A stretch of 29,707 nucleotides of DNA, taken from assembly GCA_046758005.1 (NCBI GenBank), contig JBHHZJ010000036.1, forward strand, positions 1-29,707, written 5' to 3'. A program made the translations under genes and the position numbers. Within the stretch, counting starts at the first letter, position 1. Each line of letters starts with the position of its first letter. Below are positions 18,332 through 25,562 of this stretch, piece after piece. Origin of the DNA: JBHHZJ01 sp046758005. Its GTDB lineage: Bacteria; Pseudomonadota; Alphaproteobacteria; Kiloniellales; J153. A model generated the notes under the pieces. That model saw only the letters and a list, made by a program, of their open reading frames with translations. It was not told the DNA's origin and made no database searches.

Positions 18332-19252
18332 ATGACGATTGACGCCGACCTCCTGATCCGGGCCTTCGAGGCCACCTCGCACGCCGTCATGATCACCGAC
18401 GCCGAGGGCACGATCCTCGCCGTCAACGGCGCCTTCACCGAGGTCACCGGCTGGCCCGCCGAGGAGGCGGTCGGCAGGACGCCGCGCATCCTCGCCTCGG
18501 GCCGGCAGGACGCCGACTTTTACGAGGCGATGTGGACCGCCCTGCTGCGCGACGGCCGCTGGCGGGGCGAGCTGTGGAACCGGCGCAGGACCGGGGAGGT
18601 CCATCCCGAGTACCTGACCATCGACGCCATCCGCGCCGCCGACGGCGCGATCGCGCACTTCGTCGCCGTGTTCTCCGACATGGCGGAGCGCAAGACGCGC
18701 GAGGCGCGCCTGTCCACGCCCGCCTGCCAGGACGAGGTGACCAGTCTGCCCAACCGCGCGCTGTTCCTCGACCGGCTGGAGCGGGCCGTCTCGCTGGCCC
18801 GGCGCCGGGACGGCCAGCTGGCCGTGCTCGTCATCGACCTCGACGGTTTCAAGGCCGTCAACGACGCCTTCGGGCACGAATCGGGCGACCTCCTGCTCAA
18901 GGCGGCGGGCGCCCGCCTGAAGGGCTGCCTGCGCGAGAGCGACACGGTCGCGCGCTGGGGCGGCGACGAGTTCGCCGTCGTCCTGCCGCTGGTCGAGGGG
19001 GCCAAGGGCGCCCGCGAGGCGGCGCTGCACCTGCTGGCGGCGCTGCGCCGGCCGTTCTACATGGCCGGCGACGAGATCACGATCGGCGCCAGCGTGGGCG
19101 GCGCCCTGTTCCCCGCCGACGGCGCGAGCGCCGGCGCGCTGGTCAAGCACGCCGACCTCGCCAGGTACGAGGTCAAGCGCCGCGGCAAGGGCGGCCTGGC
19201 GCTGCACGGCGACTCCGGCCTGGCCGAGCCGCCGCGGCGCCAGGCGGTTTGA
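18332..19252 (+). CDS. PAS-GGDEF diguanylate cyclase
   Basis: A 306-aa soluble protein. An N-terminal PAS domain (about 5-120: AFEATSHAVMITDAEGTILA, VNGAFTEVTGW, then a PAC-like end DMAERK) is followed by a GGDEF domain (about 130-290). The active motif RWGGDEFAVVLPL is intact (GGDEF at 210-214), and an RxxD inhibitory site, RESD (201-204), lies five residues before it. It should therefore make cyclic di-GMP with product inhibition. Two conserved areas look worn: the domain entry reads ACQDEVTSLPNRALF instead of the usual HDxLTGLPNR, and the end reads ADLARYEVKRRGKGG. No membrane or EAL domain is present. ATG 18332 is chosen over an upstream GTG at 18281. It lies 87 nt after mutY. Confidence 0.88.
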   Translation: MTIDADLLIRAFEATSHAVMITDAEGTILAVNGAFTEVTGWPAEEAVGRTPRILASGRQDADFYEAMWTALLRDGRWRGELWNRRRTGEVHPEYLTIDAIRAADGAIAHFVAVFSDMAERKTREARLSTPACQDEVTSLPNRALFLDRLERAVSLARRRDGQLAVLVIDLDGFKAVNDAFGHESGDLLLKAAGARLKGCLRESDTVARWGGDEFAVVLPLVEGAKGAREAALHLLAALRRPFYMAGDEITIGASVGGALFPADGASAGALVKHADLARYEVKRRGKGGLALHGDSGLAEPPRRQAV

Positions 19253-19270
19253 ACGCCCGCCCGCCTCAGT

Positions 19271-20338
19271 TCAGTTCAGCTCCGCGCGAATCTTCTGGCG
19301 CAGCACGTCGATGGGCACCAGCTTGCCCTCGACGTCGAGGCACCAGAATTGCCAGCCGTTGCACGCCGGGGCGCCTTGGACGTGCGCGCCCGCCTGGTGG
19401 ATCGAGCCCTTGAAGTCGCTCGTGATCAGGGTGCCGTCGGCGCGGACCTTGGCCCGCCAGCGACCGCTCGGGCTGTACAGGATCGTCCCCGGCTCGACCA
19501 AGCCGCGCTCGACCAGCGCGCCGAAGGGGATGCGCGGCTGCTCCCGCTTCGAGGGTGTGGCAATGGCCTCGAGGTCGTCGACCGGGCGCACGCGGGCGAT
19601 GCGCCGGCGCGCCATGTCGGCGTAGCGCGGCTCGCGCTCGAAGCCGACGTAGCGGCGGCCGAGGCGCTTGGCCACCACGGCCGTGGTGCCGCTGCCCAGG
19701 AACGGGTCGAGGATCACCTCGCCCGGCCGGGTCGCGGCGAGAACGATCCGGTGCAGCAGGGCCTCGGGCTTCTGCGTCGGGTGGGCCTTGCGGCCCCGCT
19801 CGTCGCGCAGGCGCTCGGCGCCGCCGCAGATCGGGATCAGCCAGTCGCTGCGCATCTGCAGGTCGTCGTTGAGCGCCTTCATGGCGGCGTGGTTGAAGGT
19901 GTGGCGGGCGCCCTTGTCCTTCGCCGCCCAGATGAGCGTCTCGTGCGCGTTGGTGAAACGCCGGCCGCGGAAGTTCGGCATCGGGTTGGACTTGCGCCAG
20001 ATCACGTCGTTGAGGATCCAGAACTCCAGGTCCTGAAGGATCGCGCCGACGCGGTAGATGTTGTGGTAGGTGCCGATCACCCACAGCGTGCCGTCTGCGC
20101 GCAGCACCCGGCGCGCCGCGCGCAGCCAGCGGCGCGTGAAGTCGTCGTAGGCGGCGAACCCGTCGAAGCGGTCCCAGTGGTCGTCGAGGGCGTCGACCTT
20201 GGTGTTGTTCGGGCGCAGCAGCTCGCCCTCGAGCTGCAGGTTGTAGGGCGGGTCGGCGAAGATCATGTCGACGGAGCTTTCGGGCGACTGCTCCATCAGC
20301 GCGACACAGTCGCCCACCCTGACCACATCGACTTCCAC
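19271..20338 (-). CDS. ccrM: Cell-cycle adenine DNA methyltransferase (GANTC), CcrM type
   Basis: Beta-class N6-adenine methyltransferase expected to modify the adenine in GANTC. The 355-aa product matches the Caulobacter CcrM plan in order and length: catalytic DPPYNLQ (29-35), DHWDRF, WVIGTYHNIYRVG, IWRKSNPMPNFRG, HPTQKPEALL, the SAM-binding DPFLGSGTT (211-219), and a C-terminal DNA-binding RAMA-like domain with SGRWRAKVRADG and GAPACNGWQFW. The GTG at 20338 has a GGGGGGA ribosome site and is preferred to an upstream in-frame start at 20371, which overlaps the candidate promoter. It lies 94 nt after rnhB and faces the GGDEF gene. There is no cognate restriction enzyme nearby, as expected for an orphan regulatory methylase. 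Four GANTC sites lie directly upstream. Confidence 0.96.
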   Translation of the reverse strand: MEVDVVRVGDCVALMEQSPESSVDMIFADPPYNLQLEGELLRPNNTKVDALDDHWDRFDGFAAYDDFTRRWLRAARRVLRADGTLWVIGTYHNIYRVGAILQDLEFWILNDVIWRKSNPMPNFRGRRFTNAHETLIWAAKDKGARHTFNHAAMKALNDDLQMRSDWLIPICGGAERLRDERGRKAHPTQKPEALLHRIVLAATRPGEVILDPFLGSGTTAVVAKRLGRRYVGFEREPRYADMARRRIARVRPVDDLEAIATPSKREQPRIPFGALVERGLVEPGTILYSPSGRWRAKVRADGTLITSDFKGSIHQAGAHVQGAPACNGWQFWCLDVEGKLVPIDVLRQKIRAELN

Positions 20339-20370
20339 GGCAAGTCCCCCCGCGGCGGTGCAAAGCCGCA

Positions 20371-20399
20371 ATCGTGAGTCACGCCGGACTCGGCGTCAA
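20371..20399 (-). promoter_or_regulatory. Candidate ccrM promoter
   Basis: On the minus strand TTGACG (20399-20394, 5 of 6) is followed after 17 nt by CACGAT (20376-20371, 3 of 6). Transcription would begin near 20364, giving a leader of about 26 nt before the GTG. One GANTC lies in the spacer, one touches the -10 edge, and two lie at and upstream of the -35. Confidence 0.4.
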
Positions 20400-20414
20400 G
20401 AGTCTTTTGGAGTC
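20376..20414. promoter_or_regulatory. Cluster of four GANTC methylation sites upstream of ccrM
   Basis: GAGTC at 20376-20380, GACTC at 20387-20391, GAGTC at 20400-20404 and GAGTC at 20410-20414: four sites in 39 bp with 10-13 bp steps, close to one DNA turn. The second site overlaps a perfect dyad, ACGCCG (20381-20386) and CGGCGT (20391-20396) around a GACT loop. In Caulobacter, GANTC sites in the ccrM leader are known to make its expression methylation-sensitive; a similar role here is an inference. Confidence 0.85.
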
Positions 20415-20431
20415 AATTAGTTAACGAAAAG

Positions 20432-21100
20432 TCAAAGAGGCCCGCCGCCGAGCGCCTCGCGCACCGGGCGAAACGAGCGCCGGTGCTCCGGGCTGACGCC
20501 CAGGCGGCGCAGCGCGGCGCGGTGCTCCGGCGTGCCGTAGCCGCGGTTGCGCTCCCAGCCGTAGCCGGGGTGGCGCCGGGCCAGGTCCGTCATGATGCGG
20601 TCGCGCGCCACCTTGGCGACGACCGAGGCGGCGGCGATGGACAGGCTGCGGCGGTCGCCCTTGACGACGGCCCGGGCCGGGCAGGGCAGGTCCGGGACCT
20701 GGGTGCCGTCGATGAGCGCGGCATCGGGCGCGAGGCCCGCGCCTTCGGTAAGTTGCGCCGCCGCGCGCGCCATGGCGTTCAGACTGGCGCGCAGGATGTT
20801 GACCTCGTCGATCTCGACCACCGTGGCCAGTCCGACCCCGACGGCGGCGAAGCCCGCCCGGGCGCAATCCAGGATGGCCTCGTACAGCTCCTCGCGCACG
20901 ACCGGGGCGAGTGCCTTGCTGTCGTCGAGGCGGTCGAGCGCCGCCTTCGGGCTGCGCCCCGGGTCGAGCCACACGGCGGCGGCCAGCACCGGCCCGGCCC
21001 AGGGCCCCCGCCCGGCCTCGTCCAGGCCGATGACGATCGCGCCGCCGTCCCGCGACCCGAGGGTCGCGCGCAGCTCGCGTTCCAGGGCGAAGTCCGGCAC
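20432..21100 (-). CDS. rnhB: Ribonuclease HII
   Basis: Cleaves RNA in RNA-DNA hybrids and removes single misincorporated ribonucleotides. The 222-aa product has the family motifs: catalytic Asp27-Glu28 in GLDEAGRGPWAGPV, DSKAL (60-64), a catalytic Asp in ALIDGTQVPDL (about 139), KGDRRSLSIAAASVVAKVARD and the C-terminal HPGYGWERNRGYGTPEH. The start is a GTG at 21100, 4 nt after the stop of the antiporter gene, so it is probably translated from the same transcript. The rnhB-ccrM neighbourhood is common in alphaproteobacteria as far as I recall. Confidence 0.96.
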   Translation of the reverse strand: MPDFALERELRATLGSRDGGAIVIGLDEAGRGPWAGPVLAAAVWLDPGRSPKAALDRLDDSKALAPVVREELYEAILDCARAGFAAVGVGLATVVEIDEVNILRASLNAMARAAAQLTEGAGLAPDAALIDGTQVPDLPCPARAVVKGDRRSLSIAAASVVAKVARDRIMTDLARRHPGYGWERNRGYGTPEHRAALRRLGVSPEHRRSFRPVREALGGGPL

Positions 21101-21104
21101 GGCG

Positions 21105-22439
21105 CTAATCGAACGGGCGCTGCCGGCCGCGCCGGGGCATGATGTCGCCGATCCAGCGCGTGGCGCCGCTCGCCATCTCGACCATCATGTGCTCCGCGCG
21201 CGCCGTCGACTTCATCACGACCTTGGCCTCGCGCCCGAAGGCCAGGCGCAGGGTCTCGCGGCCCGAGGTGACGCCGAGCAGCGTGATGCGGTGCAGGCGC
21301 CGCGCGGACTCCAGCCAGAACGGGCTGCCGAGCAGCGAGAACACGGTCACGGCGACGATCAGGCGGTAGGCCGCGTCCGAGACCGCGCCCGCGCTCAGGC
21401 CGAGCGCGGCCAGCACGAAGGAGAACTCGCCGAGCTGCGCGAGCAGCGCGCCGGCGAGGAAGGCGCGCGGCCACGGCTCGCCGAGCAGGCGGATGAAGCC
21501 GATGTTGAGCGCCGTCTTGAGGACCGCGACGAAGGCGACGATCGACAGCACCGTCCCCAGGTTGTTCCAGATGTAGCGGAAGTCGATGAGCAGGCCGATC
21601 GACAGGAAGAAGACCATGAGCAGGACCGCCTGAATGGGCAGGGTGTGGTGGATCATGACCCGCCGGCTGGTCGAGTTGCCGATGACCAGCCCGGCCAGAA
21701 AGGCGCCGTAGGCGGCCGACAGGCCGAGCAGGCCGGACAGCGCCGCGGCGCCGAAGCAGAACCCCAGCCCGGCGAGCGGCGTCAGGTCCGGGTTGTTGCC
21801 CACCACCCTGGCGAACGGCAGGCGCAGGCGCTGCCGGCGCAGCAGGTAAATGATGAGCGCCGCGAGGAAGCCGACCGACAGGGCGATCTTGAGCAGCACC
21901 TCGAAGCCGATCGTCTGGCCGGGACGGAACGACCCGACGATCAGCATCATGGGCACGACCGCCAGATCCTGGGCGAGCAGGACCGCGACCGTGATCTGCC
22001 CGGTGCGGCTGCGAAGCTCGCCGATCTCCTCGAGCATCTTGATCGCGACCGCGGTGCTGGACACGGCCACGACGAAGCCGAGCAGTACGGTCAGCGGGAG
22101 CGGCCAGCCGAGCAGCGCGCCGAGCGCGGACATGGCGAGCATCCCGGCCGCGATCTGCATCGCGGTGACGGCGAGCGCCAGCCGCCACACCTCGCGGATC
22201 GCGCGCAGCGACAGCTCCATGCCGATCAGGAACAGAAGCATGAGCACGCCGAGCTCGGCCAGCGGCTTGACGAACTCGCGGTTTTCGACCAGGCCGAACC
22301 CGGTCGGCCCGAGGATCGCGCCGGCCAGGATGTAGCCCATGACCGGCGGCTGCTTCAGGCGGTGCATGACCATGCCGCACGCCAGCGCCGCCAGCGCGAC
22401 GATGGCCAGGCCGGTCAGGCTGCTCGCGGTGTCGTGCAT
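21105..22439 (-). CDS. Kef-type monovalent cation:proton antiporter (CPA2)
   Basis: A 444-aa membrane protein with about eleven or twelve predicted helices over residues 8-385. CPA2 signatures are MGYILAGAILGPTGFGLV (34-51), LLFLIGMELS, VVAVSSTAVAIKMLEEIGE and LLAQDLAVVPMMLIVGS, plus LAQLGEFSFVLAALGLS near the end. It should exchange K+ or Na+ for H+ across the inner membrane. It lacks the cytosolic RCK/KTN domain of full KefB/KefC. Instead, a short soluble tail (about 390-444) with no recognisable domain follows, so gating must differ or come from another subunit. ATG 22439 is the start. It lies immediately upstream of rnhB with a 4-nt gap. Confidence 0.9.
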   Translation of the reverse strand: MHDTASSLTGLAIVALAALACGMVMHRLKQPPVMGYILAGAILGPTGFGLVENREFVKPLAELGVLMLLFLIGMELSLRAIREVWRLALAVTAMQIAAGMLAMSALGALLGWPLPLTVLLGFVVAVSSTAVAIKMLEEIGELRSRTGQITVAVLLAQDLAVVPMMLIVGSFRPGQTIGFEVLLKIALSVGFLAALIIYLLRRQRLRLPFARVVGNNPDLTPLAGLGFCFGAAALSGLLGLSAAYGAFLAGLVIGNSTSRRVMIHHTLPIQAVLLMVFFLSIGLLIDFRYIWNNLGTVLSIVAFVAVLKTALNIGFIRLLGEPWPRAFLAGALLAQLGEFSFVLAALGLSAGAVSDAAYRLIVAVTVFSLLGSPFWLESARRLHRITLLGVTSGRETLRLAFGREAKVVMKSTARAEHMMVEMASGATRWIGDIMPRRGRQRPFD

Positions 22440-22525
22440 CCGGGCAGGCTAACACGAAGCGTTAACCATATCGTTACCGGCGCGCGCCGAGTCGCGGCAA
22501 CGGCGGGCGGTGCGAAATTCCGCGT

Positions 22526-23617
22526 TCAGAACAGGGCGAGCTGTTCGGCCGGTCCGTGCGGCCGACGGAACCGTGTGATGTCCAGCTCCCAGACGTTGCG
22601 GTTCAGGCCCAGGCGCCGGCAGGCGAGCGCGAAGCGCCGCTCCAGAAGCTCGGCGTAGGGCCCGCGCCCACGCTGCCGGGTGAACCAGGCGGAGTCGTAA
22701 AGCTTGCCGCCGCGCGTCTGGCGCACCAGGTTCAGCACGCGGGCCTTGCGCTCCGGAAAGTGCGCCTCCAGCCACTCGCCGAACAGGTCCTTGATCTCGA
22801 GCGGCAGGCGCAACAGCACGTAGCCGGCGCTGGTCGCCCCGGCCTCGGCCGCGGCCGCGAGGATGGCTTCGAGCTCCTCGTCGTTGAGCGCCGGGATCAT
22901 GGGCGCGGCCAGGACGCCGACCGGCACGCCGGCCTCGGCCAAGCCGCGCACGGCCGCCAGGCGCAGCGCGGGGCGTGGCGCGCGCGGCTCCATCGTGCGG
23001 GCGAGCGCGGGCTTGAGGGTGGTCACCGAGACCATGACGCGCACGAGGCGCGCCGCGGCCATGGGCGCCAGGATGTCCAGGTCGCGCTCGACCAAGTGCG
23101 ACTTTGTGACGATGGCCACCGGGTGCCGGGCGCGCCAGAGGGCTTCGAGGATCCGGCGGGTGATCCCGAGGCGCCGCTCGATCGGCTGGTAGGGGTCGGT
23201 GTTCGTGCCGAGCGCGATCACCTCCGGCCGGTAGGACGGCCGCGCCAGCTCCGCCTCCAGCAGCCGGGCCGCGTTCGGCTTGGCGAACAGCTTGGTCTCG
23301 AAGTCGAGGCCCGGCGACAGGCCCAGGAAGGCGTGGGTGGGTCGCGCGAAGCAGTAGACGCAGCCGTGCTCGCAGCCCCGGTACGGGTTGATCGAGCGGT
23401 CGAAGGGCACGTCCGGCGAGGCGTTGCGCGCGATCACCGTGCGGCTGGCGTCGGTGCCTACCGTGGTGCGCAGCGGCGGCGGCGCGTCGTCCTCGTCGCC
23501 GTCCTCGCCGCCCCAGCCGTCGTCGACCGCCACGCGCGCGTGCGGCTCGAAGCGCCCGGTCGGGTTGGCGAGCGCCCCGCGGCCCTTGCGCGGCCGGTCC
23601 GGGTGGGTCTCGACCAT
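22526..23617 (-). CDS. PA0069-family radical SAM protein
   Basis: A 363-aa radical SAM enzyme. The cluster motif Cx3CxxC is CEHGCVYC (Cys82, Cys86, Cys89), followed by FARPTHAFLG and TKLFAKPNAARLLE, which are typical of the PA0069 group. The group is distantly similar to spore photoproduct lyase (SplB), but its reaction is unknown. A 40-residue acidic, low-complexity N-terminus precedes the barrel; DRSINPYRGC opens the domain. I chose ATG 23617; an upstream ATG at 23647 adds ten residues, and neither has a clear ribosome site. It is 80 nt downstream of the phosphotransferase gene on the same strand and is followed by an 86-bp gap before the antiporter. Confidence 0.88.
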   Translation of the reverse strand: MVETHPDRPRKGRGALANPTGRFEPHARVAVDDGWGGEDGDEDDAPPPLRTTVGTDASRTVIARNASPDVPFDRSINPYRGCEHGCVYCFARPTHAFLGLSPGLDFETKLFAKPNAARLLEAELARPSYRPEVIALGTNTDPYQPIERRLGITRRILEALWRARHPVAIVTKSHLVERDLDILAPMAAARLVRVMVSVTTLKPALARTMEPRAPRPALRLAAVRGLAEAGVPVGVLAAPMIPALNDEELEAILAAAAEAGATSAGYVLLRLPLEIKDLFGEWLEAHFPERKARVLNLVRQTRGGKLYDSAWFTRQRGRGPYAELLERRFALACRRLGLNRNVWELDITRFRRPHGPAEQLALF

Positions 23618-23697
23618 GGCGAGACTGTAGCGCACCGGTCGGAACATAACAAGAACGAGCCCGCCGTATTCCCGACCTCCGGGGTTGGAGAATGCGG

Positions 23698-24783
23698 TCA
23701 GATGAGATCGTCCAGCGACGGCTTACCCAGCCATTCGGCGCGCATGCGGCGCAGCGTGGCAGGTGACAGGTAGTCCGCTACCCGGCCGGCGACGTGGGCC
23801 ATCAGGGCCGGATCGGTGTTCTCGGCCGACCAGTCCTCGGTGCTGTCGGCCGCGTGCTTGGCCGCGAGCCGACCGCGCCGGTGCAACACCCGCCACTTCA
23901 CGCACCAGGTGATGGCGCGCAGCATGGTGATTCGGCGCATCGGCACCAGCCACGCCCGCAGGGTCGCGGCCAAGTCCGGCCCGGCCAGCGCGAGGTAGGC
24001 GCGGTAGAAGCCCGCGACCTTGTCGAGGCCGAGGTCCGCCCAGGTGTCCGGGTCCCAGGTGGTGGAGGAGTAGATCGTGGCGTGGGCGAGGTCGGTGCCG
24101 GGCGAGCCGTAGAGCGCCTTCTCGAGATCCACGATGACCGCGCGACCCGCGCCGTCGATCAGGAAGTTGCCCGGGTGCGTGTCGGTCAGCACCAGCGTGA
24201 CCGGCTGGCACCGGCCCCGGATTTCCTCCCGGAACGCGCGCGCCCAGGCGAGCTCGTCCTCGATCTCGGCGCGCGCGGCCGGCGCGAGGCCGGCCTCGTC
24301 GAGGAATTGCGCCTGCCGCTCGATCTCCGCCATCGCCCCGCCCACCGGGTCGCCGTGGTCGGCGAGCGGTGCGCGCTCGGCGGCGGACGGCAGCGGCAGG
24401 GCGTGCACCCGCGCCATGCATTCGGCCAACGCCGCAAGGTCCTCGGGCAGAACGGGCGGGCGGCCGGCGATCTCGTCCACCAGCAGCGCGCCCATGGCAA
24501 CGCGCGGCGCGGGCGCGATGACGCCGTGCAGGCGCGGCGCGTGGCCCGATCGGCTCACGCGGGCGAAACAGGCGGCCTGGTAGGCCAGGTTGTCGGCCGC
24601 CGAGAGCGCGAACTGGCTCTGCTTGGGTACGCGCAGGAGCACTCCGCGCCCGCGCAGCGAAATGTGGTCGTGCGCCAGCCCCTTGACCCGCAGGGGCACC
24701 AGGTCGGCGCGGGTCACGCCCGCGTGGCCGGGAAGGGCGGCGACGGCTTCGGCCAGGGCGTCGAGGTCGGGACCATGGATCAT
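23698..24783 (-). CDS. APH-fold phosphotransferase of unknown substrate
   Basis: A 361-aa protein with the kinase-like APH fold. The catalytic loop is LVLTDTHPGNFLID (Asp and Asn of the D-x-HPGN pattern), and the metal-binding segment is AVIVDLEKALYGSPGTDLAH. The N-lobe contains GLAHDHISLRGRGVLLRVPK. Such proteins phosphorylate small molecules such as sugars, choline or drugs, and no drug-resistance role can be claimed. ATG 24783 gives MIHGPDLDALAEA; an upstream in-frame start at 24822 would add 13 residues. It diverges from the glycosyltransferase gene. By context it may belong with the glycosyltransferase and DUF2064 pair, but this is only proximity. Confidence 0.82.
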   Translation of the reverse strand: MIHGPDLDALAEAVAALPGHAGVTRADLVPLRVKGLAHDHISLRGRGVLLRVPKQSQFALSAADNLAYQAACFARVSRSGHAPRLHGVIAPAPRVAMGALLVDEIAGRPPVLPEDLAALAECMARVHALPLPSAAERAPLADHGDPVGGAMAEIERQAQFLDEAGLAPAARAEIEDELAWARAFREEIRGRCQPVTLVLTDTHPGNFLIDGAGRAVIVDLEKALYGSPGTDLAHATIYSSTTWDPDTWADLGLDKVAGFYRAYLALAGPDLAATLRAWLVPMRRITMLRAITWCVKWRVLHRRGRLAAKHAADSTEDWSAENTDPALMAHVAGRVADYLSPATLRRMRAEWLGKPSLDDLI

Positions 24784-24869
24784 CGCGGGACCGAGCGGTA
24801 ACACGGGCGCGCGTCGGCGCAAAGCCGGGCGCTGCCTGCGGGCCGGAACCTATGCTATCACCCCGTTCC

Positions 24870-25562
24870 ATGAGCGCGGGTCCCCTCAGTGTCGTGATCC
24901 CGGCCTTGAACGCGGCCGGAACCCTGCCGGCCGCGTTGGCCTGCCTGGCGGAGGGGCGCGCCGCCGGCCTCGTGCGCGAGGTTCTGGTGGTCGACGGCGG
25001 CTCGGCCGACGCGACGCCGGCGCTGGCCGCGCGCGCCGGCGCGCGCGTGCTCGCCGCGCCGTGCGGCCGGGGCCGGCAGCTCGCCGCGGGCGCGCAGGCC
25101 GCGGTCGGGGATTGGCTGCTCTTCCTCCACGCCGACACGGAGCTGGGCCCAGGCTGGGCCGGGGCGGCGCGCGCCTTCATCGCCGCCCCGGGCAACGAGG
25201 GGCGGGCGGCGGTGTTCCGCTTCGCCCTCGACGATCCCGACCCGCGCGCGCGCCGGGTCGAGCGGCTGGCGCGCTGGCGCGCCCGCGCGCTCGCGCTGCC
25301 CTACGGCGACCAGGGCCTGCTCATCTCGCAGGGCCTCTACCGCGCCCTCGGCGGGTTCCGGCCGCTGCCGCTCATGGAGGACGTGGACCTGGTGCGCCGC
25401 ATCGGCCGGCGGCGTCTCGTCGTGCTCGACGCGGCGGCGGTCACCTCCGCCGCCCGCTATCGGGCCGGGGGCTGGTGGCTGCGGCCGCTGCGCAACCTTT
25501 CGGTGCTCGCCCTGTACCTGCTCGGCGCGCCGCCGGGGCTGCTCAGGCGGCTCTACGGATGA
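24870..25562 (+). CDS. GT2-type glycosyltransferase (TIGR04283 group)
   Basis: A 230-aa GT-A fold glycosyltransferase. Visible are the N-terminal LSVVIPALNAAGTLPAALAC, the nucleotide-sugar region VLVVDGGSADAT, the DxD-like HADTELGPGW, and the acceptor region GDQGLLISQGLYRALGGF followed by PLMEDVDLVRRIGRR. The length and motifs match TIGR04283, which databases name arsenosugar biosynthesis glycosyltransferase because of some of its neighbours. No ArsM or ArsS gene is seen here, so that name should not be read as function. ATG 24870 gives the family N-terminus; ATG 24852 adds six residues. A TATGCT at 24851-24856 could be a -10 box, giving a very short leader. Its TGA overlaps the start of the next gene (ATGA). 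Confidence 0.85.
   Translation: MSAGPLSVVIPALNAAGTLPAALACLAEGRAAGLVREVLVVDGGSADATPALAARAGARVLAAPCGRGRQLAAGAQAAVGDWLLFLHADTELGPGWAGAARAFIAAPGNEGRAAVFRFALDDPDPRARRVERLARWRARALALPYGDQGLLISQGLYRALGGFRPLPLMEDVDLVRRIGRRRLVVLDAAAVTSAARYRAGGWWLRPLRNLSVLALYLLGAPPGLLRRLYG

Noticed and set aside
17090..19207. Long minus-strand extension of the DciA-like frame across mutY and the GGDEF gene
   Set aside because: Antisense to two well-supported genes. The DUF721 protein begins at ATG 17089 with a ribosome site.
23698..24783. Aminoglycoside resistance gene
   Set aside because: Only the general APH fold is seen. The substrate-binding part does not match known resistance enzymes that I recognise, and the setting is core chromosome.
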